DNA of 64,000 nt, from contig CALULH010000008.1 of the NCBI GenBank assembly GCA_944321435.1, positions 49,339 to 113,338 on the forward strand, in the 5' to 3' direction. Positions 44,177 to 52,057 of the stretch are shown piece by piece. The notes beneath the pieces are model-generated. The model did not search any database. It was given only the letters and a program-made list of their open reading frames with translations, and was not told where the DNA came from. A program made the translations under genes and the position numbers. Source of the stretch: an uncultured Coriobacteriaceae bacterium (GTDB taxonomy: Bacteria; Actinomycetota; Coriobacteriia; Coriobacteriales; Coriobacteriaceae). The first letter of the stretch is position 1, and each line of letters starts with the position of its first letter.

Positions 44177-45109
44177 TTACCGGATCCTCTCGAACGTGAC
44201 CTGGCCGATAAGGCCGTCAACGGTGGCGCGGTCCGCCGCCTGGGTACCCTCGCTCATGACGTTGGCCGCGCCGGTGGCCATGCTCAGGCGCACCGTGTCC
44301 TCAAAGGAGAGGCCCTCGTCCAGGGCGTAGGCAAGCGCCGCCACCACCGAGTCGCCCGCGCCCACCGTGGATCCCACGGTCACCTTGGGCGAACGGGCGC
44401 GCCACGCGCCGTCGGCGTCCAGGAACAGCGCGCCCTCGCCGCCGAGCGAGACCACGACCTTCTCGACTCCCTGGTCGATAAGCCCGCGCGCCGCATCGGC
44501 GATCTCGTTGATCGTCCCGAGCGTGCGGCCCACCAGGCGCCCGAGCTCGTGCTCGTTGGGCTTCACCAGGTAGGGCTTGCCCTCAAGCCCCGCCCTGAGC
44601 GCGTCCCCGTCAGCATCCAGGAAGACGCGCGCGCCCGCTTCGGCGCAGGTGCGCGCCCACACCGCGTAGGTGTCCGCCGGGGCGCCCTGAGGCAGGCTGC
44701 CGGAGAGCACCACGATGTCGCCCTCATGCAGGCCCGCCACGAGGTAGCGCAGCACGTTCGCCAGGATGTCCTCGGTCACCTGCGGGCCGGGCTCGTTCAC
44801 GTCGGTATGGGTGTCGTTCACGGGATCCACGATCTTGAGGTTGGTCCGGGTCTCGCCGGGCACGTCGAAGGCCCAGCACGGGATCGCAAGGCCCTCGAGC
44901 GCCGCCGCCACCGCCTTGCCCGTAGTGCCTCCCAGCACGGCCAGCGCGCGGCTCTCGCCGCCCAGGCTGATGACCACCTTGGATACGTTGATCCCCTTGC
45001 CGCCGGGATCCTGGCGGCACTCCGCCACGCGGTTCACGCTGTCGATCGCAAAGCCGTTCACGCGCGCCGTCTTGTCCAGCGCCGGGTTGAGCGTCACGGT
45101 GTAGATCAT
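44177..45109 (-). CDS. fruK: 1-phosphofructokinase (PfkB family)
   Basis: 310 residues. The start MIYTVTLNPALDKTARV, the PGGKGINVSKV glycine loop, VLSGSLPQGAP and the ATP/catalytic loop VGSTVGAGDSVVAALAYAL are those of FruK/LacC kinases. It phosphorylates fructose-1-phosphate (or tagatose-6-phosphate) to the 1,6-bisphosphate. ATG 45109 is preceded by AAAGGAGGGG. It is divergent from the PTS gene and cotranscribed with the dehydrogenase, which points to a hexitol or ketose-1-phosphate pathway. Confidence 0.88.
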   Translation of the reverse strand: MIYTVTLNPALDKTARVNGFAIDSVNRVAECRQDPGGKGINVSKVVISLGGESRALAVLGGTTGKAVAAALEGLAIPCWAFDVPGETRTNLKIVDPVNDTHTDVNEPGPQVTEDILANVLRYLVAGLHEGDIVVLSGSLPQGAPADTYAVWARTCAEAGARVFLDADGDALRAGLEGKPYLVKPNEHELGRLVGRTLGTINEIADAARGLIDQGVEKVVVSLGGEGALFLDADGAWRARSPKVTVGSTVGAGDSVVAALAYALDEGLSFEDTVRLSMATGAANVMSEGTQAADRATVDGLIGQVTFERIR

Positions 45110-45284
45110 GGGGCGCCCCTCCTTTCTCCTGCCAACACCTCCCCGGCGCGCCCTGGCCTCCCGGCAGGGCGCGCCAAGCGCCTTGCCCGTCCCGCCCGCG
45201 CTGCCTACTGCCCTTCCGTTGCCGTGAGGTACAGATGCGAGCGAGGCGAGCGCCTGACTAAAAGTGTTGGTTCTCAAATAAAAC

Positions 45285-45471
45285 TTGTCGAAACGAAAAC
45301 CATTGACAGCATAGCAAGGGGTCAATCATTGTCAATACGACAATTATAACTTTTGTTTTAACAGCATATTTCTACCGTTCACCGGCGTTTTGCAACCGTT
45401 CAAGAGGTGATGAGGCAAAGTTGCACTATTTTTGAAACGACAGTTTTAGGATACGTATTGTCGAAACGAAA
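45285..45471. promoter_or_regulatory. DeoR-type operator boxes in the fruK / PTS divergent region
   Basis: The identical 14-mer TTGTCGAAACGAAA occurs at 45285-45298 and 45458-45471, and a third core GAAACGACA is at 45434-45442. GAAACGA-type repeats are typical DeoR-family sites. The 422-base region (45110-45531) is markedly AT-rich compared with its surroundings and must hold the promoters for both divergent units. Copies lie near both gene starts, allowing coordinate repression. Confidence 0.72.
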
Positions 45472-45531
45472 GATCATATTTTCGCATCTACGCGCGCTCG
45501 GCACCGTCGGGCGCTTGAAGGGAGGGTGACT

Positions 45532-47391
45532 ATGTCCATCAAGGAGAGCGTGTCGAAGTTCGGCAAGTTCTTAAGCGGCATGGTTATGCCCAACATCGGA
45601 GCCTTTATCGCCTGGGGCTTTCTCACGGCGCTGTTTATCGAGACGGGGTGGATCCCCAACGAGGGCTTCGCCAGCATCGCCTCGCCCATGCTCACCTACC
45701 TCATCCCCGTCCTCATCGCCGCGCAGGGCGGCTATCTCACCGGCGGCGACCGCGGCCGCATCGTGGGAGCCATCGCCGTCATGGGCTGCATCGCCGGCGC
45801 GCCCGACACCACCATGCTCATGGGCGCCATGGTCATCGGCCCGCTGTCGGGCTGGATCATCAAACAGTTCGACAAGTTCATGGAGACCCGCACCCCGGCG
45901 GGCTTCGAGATGCTCATCGACAACTTCTCCGTAGGCCTGATGGGCATGTTCCTGGCCATGCTCGGCTTCATCGCCATCGGCCCAATCATGACCACCATCC
46001 TGGCGATCCTCATGGGCGGCGTGACCATCCTCATGCAGTACAGCCTCATGCCGCTGCTCGCCATCTTCATCGAGCCCGCCAAGGTGCTCTTCCTCAACAA
46101 CGCGATCAACCACGGCATCTTCACGCCCATCGGCATCGCGCAGGCCGAGGAGACCGGCCGCTCCATCATGTACATGCTCGAGGCCAACCCCGGCCCCGGC
46201 GTGGGCGTGCTGCTGGCCTACTGCTTCTTCTGCAAGGACGCCAAGACCCGTCAGTCCGCCCCCGGCGCGGTGATCATCCACTTCTTCGGCGGCATCCACG
46301 AGATCTACTTTCCCTACGTCCTCATGAACCCCAAGGTCATCATCGCCCCCATCGTCGGCAACATGTGCGCCATCGCATGGTTCAGCTTCACCGGAGCGGG
46401 CCTCACCTCAGCAGCATCCCCGGGCTCGATCATCGCCTTCCTCTCGATGACGCCCTCAGACCTCATGGTCACCAACATCATCGGCGTGGTCATCGCCACC
46501 GCCGTGTCCTTCGCCATCGCCACGCCCCTTGTCCGCTCCATGGACGTGGCCGACCTCGACCAGGCCAGCGAGCAGATGCGCGAGATGAAGGGCACCGCCG
46601 AGGCCGCCGTGATCTCCGACACCGCCAACGGCCTCGTGATCTTCGCCTGCGACGCGGGCATGGGCTCCTCGGCCATGGGCGCCACCCGCTTCCGCAACCG
46701 CATCAAGGCCGACCGCCCCGACCTCACCGTGAAGCACTCCAGCGTGGACACCGTGCCCGCCGAAGCCAACATCGTGGTCTGCCAGCGCGTGCTCGCCGAC
46801 CGCGCCCGCAAGAGCGCGCCCAACGCCCAGCTCGTGACCATCGACAACTTCCTGGACGACCCCGCCCTCGACAGCCTGTACGCCGCGCTCACCCAGATCT
46901 CCAAGGCGTCCGAGCTCAAGGAGAAGGCCGCGCCGGCGCCCGAGCCCGAGCCCGCCGAGAAGAAGCCCGCTATCGCGCTGGTGCGCGAGGGCATACAGCT
47001 GGGCTGCGACCGCCTGCCGCGCGAGGACGCCATCCGCGCCTCCGGAGAGCTGCTGGTGAGGCTCGGCTGCGTGGACGAGCCCTACGTGGACGCCATGGTC
47101 GAACGCGACAAGCTCACGAGCGTGTACCTGGGAATGGGCGTTGCCATCCCGCACGGCACGGGCGACGCCAAGGACTCCGTCAAGAAGACCGGCGTGGTGT
47201 TCCAGCAGTACCCGCAGGGCATCGACTTTGACGGCGAGAAGGCCTACCTGGTGTTCGGCATCGCCGGGCGCGGCGAGGAGCACCTGGAGGTGCTTGCCAA
47301 CATCTGCAAGATCCTCGAGGACGACGCCGTCGTGGAGAAGCTCAAGACCACCACGGACGTCGACTGGGTGCTGAGCGTGCTGGCCGGTTAG
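45532..47391 (+). CDS. mtlA: PTS mannitol-type EIICBA
   Basis: 619 residues with three domains. EIIC (~1-340): MVMPNIGAFIAWGFLTAL, GGDRGRIVGAIAVMG, and GGIHEIYFPYVLM with the sugar-site His-Glu. EIIB (~365-460): FACDAGMGSSAMGA with the phosphocysteine. A Pro/Glu/Ala linker leads to EIIA (~480-619) with the phosphohistidine in MGVAIPHGTGDAKD. It imports mannitol or a similar hexitol as the 1-phosphate. ATG 45532 is preceded by GGGAGGG; an earlier GTG at 45526 is less likely. No mannitol-1-phosphate 5-dehydrogenase lies nearby. Confidence 0.93.
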   Translation: MSIKESVSKFGKFLSGMVMPNIGAFIAWGFLTALFIETGWIPNEGFASIASPMLTYLIPVLIAAQGGYLTGGDRGRIVGAIAVMGCIAGAPDTTMLMGAMVIGPLSGWIIKQFDKFMETRTPAGFEMLIDNFSVGLMGMFLAMLGFIAIGPIMTTILAILMGGVTILMQYSLMPLLAIFIEPAKVLFLNNAINHGIFTPIGIAQAEETGRSIMYMLEANPGPGVGVLLAYCFFCKDAKTRQSAPGAVIIHFFGGIHEIYFPYVLMNPKVIIAPIVGNMCAIAWFSFTGAGLTSAASPGSIIAFLSMTPSDLMVTNIIGVVIATAVSFAIATPLVRSMDVADLDQASEQMREMKGTAEAAVISDTANGLVIFACDAGMGSSAMGATRFRNRIKADRPDLTVKHSSVDTVPAEANIVVCQRVLADRARKSAPNAQLVTIDNFLDDPALDSLYAALTQISKASELKEKAAPAPEPEPAEKKPAIALVREGIQLGCDRLPREDAIRASGELLVRLGCVDEPYVDAMVERDKLTSVYLGMGVAIPHGTGDAKDSVKKTGVVFQQYPQGIDFDGEKAYLVFGIAGRGEEHLEVLANICKILEDDAVVEKLKTTTDVDWVLSVLAG

Positions 47392-47433
47392 GCCGCAACG
47401 CGGAGGCGCTCCCCAAGCACGGCCCCTATCCCA

Positions 47434-47467
47434 AAGCCGGGCGCAGCATCGCCGCTGCGCCCGGCTT
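47434..47467. terminator. Bidirectional terminator between mtlA and the CDF gene
   Basis: Perfect 14-bp stem AAGCCGGGCGCAGC / GCTGCGCCCGGCTT with a 6-base loop between two convergent stop codons. Confidence 0.78.
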
Positions 47468-47468
47468 C

Positions 47469-48647
47469 TCACTGCGCGGAGCTCACGTAGTCGTTGTCCA
47501 CGGTGATCTTGCAGACGGCCCGCGGGTACTTGCTGCGCACGACGTCGGTGATGCGGCGCTTGAGCTGGCCCTCGGAAAGGCCCAGGTCCGCAGGGCGCAC
47601 GCAGTCAAAGATCACGTTGGTGTGCGTGAGCCCGGGCACGCAGCGCAGGTCGTGGATGGACAGGCGCCCGTCGATGACCTTGACCGCCTGGTTGATCCAG
47701 TTGCGCATATCGGCGACCTCCGGGTCGTCGGTCACAATGGGGTCGTAGTGCAGCGTGACGATAAGCCCGTCCTTCTCCTTGAAGTCCTGCTCGATATTGT
47801 CGATAAGGTCGTGGCTCTCCATGGGGTCGGCCTCGGCCGCCATCTCAACGTGCGCGCTCGCGAACTGCCGGCCCGGGCCGTAGTCGTGCACCATGAGGTC
47901 GTGCGTGCCCAGCACCCCGGGGTAGCTCATGATCCGCTCGCGGATATGCCCCACCAGCTCCGGGCTCGGCGCCTGCCCCAGAAGAGGGCTGATCGTCTCG
48001 CCCAAGAGGCCCACTCCGCTCCAGATGATGAAAGCGCCCACGGCGAGCCCCGCCCAGCCGTCCAGGTTGAGCCCGGTCAACTCGGACACGACCGAGCAGG
48101 CGAGAACCGCGCCGGTGGAGATCACGTCGTTGCGCGAGTCCACGGCCGTGGCCTTGAGCGTGTCGGAGTCGATCCGGCGGCCCAGGTTGCCGTTGAAGGC
48201 CGCCATCCAGAGCTTCACCAGGATGGAGAGCGCGAGCACGGCCACCAGCGCCGCGGAGAACTCCACCGGCTCGGGCTCCATGATCTTCTCGGCCGAGGAG
48301 AGGACCAGGTTGATCCCGATGGCGAGCACCAATGCGGCCACCACCAGGCCCGCCAGGTACTCGTAGCGACCGTGGCCGTACGGGTGCTCGGGGTCGGCCG
48401 GACGACTTGCCAGCTTGAAGCCCAAAAGGCTCACCACGTTGCTGGCGGCGTCGGATAGGTTGTTGAGGGCGTCGGCCACAATGGAGACCGACCCGGCAAT
48501 GAGCCCGATGGCCCCTTTGGCCAGGCAAAGCGCCACGTTGCACACGATGCCGACCATGCCGGCCACCTGACCGTAGCGCGTACGCACCGCCGGTTCGGCC
48601 GTATTCCGGTAATCCTTCACCAAAAGCCGCACCAACCACTCGGTCAT
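47469..48647 (-). CDS. Cation diffusion facilitator (zinc/iron/manganese exporter)
   Basis: 392 residues. Six hydrophobic segments are present, with metal-site motifs IVADALNNLSDAASN (helix II) and AVDSRNDVISTG (helix V), and HPYGHGRYEYLA between them. The C-terminal cytoplasmic domain is about 180 residues, longer than usual, with GTHDLMVHDYGPGRQFASAHVEM. Such proteins export divalent metal in exchange for protons; metal identity is not predictable here. ATG 48647 is preceded by AAGGAG. Confidence 0.92.
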   Translation of the reverse strand: MTEWLVRLLVKDYRNTAEPAVRTRYGQVAGMVGIVCNVALCLAKGAIGLIAGSVSIVADALNNLSDAASNVVSLLGFKLASRPADPEHPYGHGRYEYLAGLVVAALVLAIGINLVLSSAEKIMEPEPVEFSAALVAVLALSILVKLWMAAFNGNLGRRIDSDTLKATAVDSRNDVISTGAVLACSVVSELTGLNLDGWAGLAVGAFIIWSGVGLLGETISPLLGQAPSPELVGHIRERIMSYPGVLGTHDLMVHDYGPGRQFASAHVEMAAEADPMESHDLIDNIEQDFKEKDGLIVTLHYDPIVTDDPEVADMRNWINQAVKVIDGRLSIHDLRCVPGLTHTNVIFDCVRPADLGLSEGQLKRRITDVVRSKYPRAVCKITVDNDYVSSAQ

Positions 48648-48700
48648 GCCGCCGGCTCCTTCCCCGCTGCGCGGTGCCCCATCCCGGCCCCGCATCAAAG

Positions 48701-48720
48701 CGCCCCGCCGAAGCGGGGCG
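48701..48720 (-). terminator. Small GC hairpin after thpR
   Basis: CGCCCCGC / GCGGGGCG with a 4-base loop, between thpR and the CDF gene on the same strand. Weak T-run, so terminator status is tentative. Confidence 0.45.
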
Positions 48721-48795
48721 CGCGTTCTCAGAATATGCTGCCTACGCGGTCATTCTAACCGCTTTGGCCTGTCGACGCCAACTGTTACCTGCAGC

Positions 48796-49386
48796 TTATC
48801 CCCACGCTTCGTCCATAGGCGAGAAGCGCCCCGGCCCGCCCGAGCCATCCTGGACGGCGGCACCCAGGCGCACGGCGTAGAGCTCCTTGTACACGGCGCC
48901 CTCCGGCGTGAGGGTGCTTTTGAAAAGCGCCGCCGTGTCAGCGCGCTCCGCCGGCGGAAACGGCAGGTCGGCCAGGTCGACGCCCCTCAGGCGGGCCCTT
49001 CTCGCCAGCGTAATGTGCGCCCGGAAGGGTTTGCCGTCGTACGCCAGGCCGCGGGCGCCCAGCTCGGCGCGCACGCGCGCCGCTAGCGCCGTCAGCTCCG
49101 GCGTCTGCGCAACGTCCAAGAAAAGCATGTCGTCGCGTCCGCGCCTAAAGCGGCCCAGTCCCTGGCAGCGCAGCTCTACGGGCCCCGCGCCCGCGCAGGC
49201 GGCCTCAAGCGCGTCCATGGCGCGCCGCGCGCCCGCCTCGTCGACCTCGCCCAAAAAGGCCAGCGTCAGATGGTACGTGGCGCGCTTCATGAACCGCCCG
49301 CGGGTGCGCTCGGACAGCGCACGCGCCAACGCGCAGAGGTCGTCCTTGTAGCCCTCACCCAGATCAAGCGCGATAAACGCCCGCAT
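48796..49386 (-). CDS. thpR: RNA 2',3'-cyclic phosphodiesterase (2H family)
   Basis: 196 residues. The two HxT motifs of the 2H superfamily are YHLTLAFLG (~residue 39) and FRAHITLARR (~residue 123). The start MRAFIALDLGEGYKDDL is also typical. It opens cyclic phosphate ends of RNA. Start ATG 49386. It follows the deformylase-like gene on the same strand with a 61-base gap containing a GGGCGAGAAG signal. Confidence 0.9.
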   Translation of the reverse strand: MRAFIALDLGEGYKDDLCALARALSERTRGRFMKRATYHLTLAFLGEVDEAGARRAMDALEAACAGAGPVELRCQGLGRFRRGRDDMLFLDVAQTPELTALAARVRAELGARGLAYDGKPFRAHITLARRARLRGVDLADLPFPPAERADTAALFKSTLTPEGAVYKELYAVRLGAAVQDGSGGPGRFSPMDEAWG

Positions 49387-49447
49387 AGCCCCCCCTCACC
49401 GGCGCGCGGAGGCCGCCGTCCGGACAAGCAGATGCCCTTCTCGCCCG

Positions 49448-49864
49448 CTAGACGAGCTTGCCCGCGCAGTGGTCGATGGCGTGCTGCACGATCTCGGCCG
49501 TCCAGCCCGTCAGCTTCTTGGTGCGCTTCACCAGCTTGCCGCCGGAGAGCGCCTCGTAGCTCACGCGGATCAGCTGAAAGCGCCTGACCTCGCTCGGCTC
49601 GTCCAGCGACAGGCAGCCCTCGACGGCCGTGAACGGAGCCATCCCCGCCTGGATCTTGGGGTTGAACATCACCGCGATGCGGTCGCCCTCCTCGTAGGCG
49701 ATAACCGCCTTGGTCGAACCGATCTGGTTGGCGGCCAGGCAGGCGCAGCCCTCGAGCGAGGCCATGGTGTCGCGCAGGTCCTCGGCCACCTGCGCGTCAT
49801 CGGCGCTGGCCGGCTCGGCGGGCTTGCTCAGGAACTCCTGGTCCTTCACGATCTCCTTGATCAT
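49448..49864 (-). CDS. Peptide deformylase-like protein with HAIDH in place of HExxH
   Basis: 138 residues, short for a deformylase. Motif 1 is CLAANQIGS (canonical GLAANQIG), motif 2 EGCLSLDEP (metal cysteine kept), and motif 3 QHAIDHCAG. The two metal histidines are kept, but the catalytic glutamate of HExDH is alanine (codon GCC). Formylmethionine removal needs that Glu in known enzymes, so this protein is probably inactive or has another role; a second, normal def gene would be expected elsewhere. ATG 49864. It lies downstream of ettA. Confidence 0.82.
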   Translation of the reverse strand: MIKEIVKDQEFLSKPAEPASADDAQVAEDLRDTMASLEGCACLAANQIGSTKAVIAYEEGDRIAVMFNPKIQAGMAPFTAVEGCLSLDEPSEVRRFQLIRVSYEALSGGKLVKRTKKLTGWTAEIVQHAIDHCAGKLV

Positions 49865-49894
49865 GGTAAAACTCGTTTCTCGTCGGATTCACGG

Positions 49895-49920
49895 AAGCGC
49901 CCCTCGGCCGAGGGGCGCTT
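49895..49920. terminator. Perfect 26-bp palindromic hairpin upstream of the deformylase-like gene
   Basis: AAGCGCCCCTCGG and its exact complement with no loop bases, 31 bases before the deformylase-like ATG and 125 bases past the ettA stop. It is probably the ettA terminator, although the T-run is on the other strand. Confidence 0.55.
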
Positions 49921-50044
49921 TTGTCCATCTTATCAAGAACCGAGCTCCTCTGCGCTGTCGGCCAGCGCCTCTACGGCGTCCACGAGGAACACCGCATCGC
50001 ACCTGCCCAGGTCGGGCGCGCCGCCTCGCCGAGCGCCCGCGCGC

Positions 50045-51724
50045 CTAGTCGCGCGTGAGCTTGCGGTGGATGCGGTGCGGGCGGGCGGCCTCCTCGCCCA
50101 GGCGCTCGACGCGGTTCTTCTGGTACGCCTCGAACGTACCCTCGAACCAGTACCAGGCGCCGGGGTTCTCGTCCGTCCCCTCCCATGCCAGCATGTGCGT
50201 GGCGATACGGTCCAGGAACCAGCGGTCGTGGCTCACCACCACGGCGCAGCCCGGGAACTCCAGGAGGGCGTTCTCCAGGCTCTCCAGGGTCTCGACGTCC
50301 AGGTCGTTGGTGGGCTCGTCCAGAAGCAGCAGGTTGCCGCCCTGCTTCAGGGTGAGCGCCAGGTTGAGCCGGTTGCGCTCGCCGCCGGACAGCACGCCCG
50401 CCTTCTTCTGCTGGTCCGACCCCTTGAAGCCGAAGCTCGCCACGTAGGCGCGGCTGGGGATCTCCTGCTCGCCCACGCGGATGAAGTCGTTGCCATCCGA
50501 CACGACCTCCCACACGTTCTTGTCGGGGTCGATGCCGGCGCGCGTCTGGTCCACGTAGGAGATCTTCACGCTCTCGCCCACCGAAAGCTCGCCGCCGTCC
50601 AGCGGCTCGAGGCCCACGATGGTCTTGAAGAGGGTGGTTTTGCCCACGCCGTTGGGGCCGATCACGCCCACGATGCCGTTGCGCGGCAAGGTGAAGCTGA
50701 GATCGTCGATAAGCACGCGGTCGCCGAACGCCTTGTGCAGGTGCTCCGCCTCGATGACCTTGGCGCCCAGGCGCGGGCCCACGGGAATGCGGATATCGGT
50801 GTAGTCCACCTTGGCAAACTGGCGCGCCTCGGCCTCCATCTGCTCGTAGCGCTCCAGACGGGCCTTGTTCTTTGCCTGGCGGGCCTTAGGCGAGGAGCGC
50901 ACCCACTCGAGCTCGGACTTGATGCGCTTGGCCAGGCGCGCCTCGCGCTGGCCCTGGCGCTCCAGGCGCGCGGCCTTGGTCTCGAGGTACGTGGAGTAGT
51001 TGCCCTTGTACGGGAAGAGCTGGCCGCGGTCCACCTCGCAGATCCACTCGGCGACGTTGTCCAGGAAGTAGCGGTCGTGCGTGACGGCGAGCACCGCGCC
51101 CTCGTAGCGGGTCAGGAACTGCTCGAGCCACAGGACCGACTCGGCGTCCAGGTGGTTGGTGGGCTCGTCAAGAAGCAGCAGGTCGGGCGCCTCGAGCAGC
51201 AGCTTGCACAGGGCCACGCGACGGCGCTCGCCGCCAGAGAGGACGCTCACCGGGGTGTCGGGGTCGGGGCACTGCAGCGCGTCCATGGCCTGGGAGAGCT
51301 GGCTGTCCAGATCCCAGCCGTTGGCGGTATCGATCTCGTCCTGCAGGCGGCCCATCTCGGCCATGAGCGCGTCGAAGTCCGCGTCCGGGTCGGCCATGGC
51401 GGCGGAGATCTCGTTGAACCGGTCGATCTTGGCCAGCACGTCGCCGAAGGCCTGGCGCACGTTCTCGATCACGGTCTTGTCGTCGTCCAACGGCGGCTCC
51501 TGCTGCAGGATCCCCACGGTGTAGCCGGGCGTGAGACGCGCCTCGCCGTTGTCGACCTCCTCCAGGCCCGCCATGATCTTGAGCAGCGTGGACTTGCCCA
51601 TGCCGTTGGGGCCAACCACGCCGATCTTGGCGCCCGGGTAAAAGCTCAGCGACACGTCATCCAAGATCACCTTGTCGCCATGCGCCTTGCGCGCCTGATA
51701 CATCTGGAAGATAAACTCGGCCAT
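50045..51724 (-). CDS. ettA: Energy-dependent translational throttle protein (ABC-F)
   Basis: 559 residues, full EttA length. Two ABC domains: Walker A VGPNGMGKSTLLK and IGPNGVGKTTLFK, signatures LSGGERRRVALC and LSGGERNRLNLA, Walker B LLLLDEPTNHLD and LLLLDEPTNDLD. The P-site tRNA interaction linker (SPKARQAKNKARLERYEQM) lies between them. EttA binds the ribosomal E site and senses the ATP/ADP ratio. No membrane segments, as expected. ATG 51724 is preceded by GAAGGAG. Confidence 0.96.
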   Translation of the reverse strand: MAEFIFQMYQARKAHGDKVILDDVSLSFYPGAKIGVVGPNGMGKSTLLKIMAGLEEVDNGEARLTPGYTVGILQQEPPLDDDKTVIENVRQAFGDVLAKIDRFNEISAAMADPDADFDALMAEMGRLQDEIDTANGWDLDSQLSQAMDALQCPDPDTPVSVLSGGERRRVALCKLLLEAPDLLLLDEPTNHLDAESVLWLEQFLTRYEGAVLAVTHDRYFLDNVAEWICEVDRGQLFPYKGNYSTYLETKAARLERQGQREARLAKRIKSELEWVRSSPKARQAKNKARLERYEQMEAEARQFAKVDYTDIRIPVGPRLGAKVIEAEHLHKAFGDRVLIDDLSFTLPRNGIVGVIGPNGVGKTTLFKTIVGLEPLDGGELSVGESVKISYVDQTRAGIDPDKNVWEVVSDGNDFIRVGEQEIPSRAYVASFGFKGSDQQKKAGVLSGGERNRLNLALTLKQGGNLLLLDEPTNDLDVETLESLENALLEFPGCAVVVSHDRWFLDRIATHMLAWEGTDENPGAWYWFEGTFEAYQKNRVERLGEEAARPHRIHRKLTRD

Positions 51725-52057
51725 ACATGCTCCTTCGTCGGGGCGGATGCGCCGCACGGGGCCCTGTGCCGGGGACGCGGCGCCGGCTTCTCTCTCACCC
51801 CGTTATTCTCGCATGACCGGCCGTCAAACGCGCGTGCTGCACGAGTTCCCTACAGGTTGGCCGGACGGCTGCCATAAGCGGCGCGGCGGCAGGGCCCTGC
51901 GCGGCCGCAGCGGCAAAGGCCCCGCGCAGGAAGGGCCGACGCCCGGCGCAGGGGTATACTCCCAAGCAGATCAACACCGCGCAGGCAAAAGGGCCGTGAA
52001 CGCGCTTCTCGCCCCGCCGCCTGCGCGCTTTCGCACGCGCTGTTGAGAGAAGGGCCC
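51725..52057. other. Divergent intergenic region, ettA / glycosyltransferase
   Basis: 333 bases. A plus-strand -10 box TATACT (51955-51960) is the likely promoter element of the glycosyltransferase gene, giving a leader of about 90 bases. One GGGCGAGAAG signal is at 52005-52014. No gene or strong inverted repeat seen. Confidence 0.4.
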
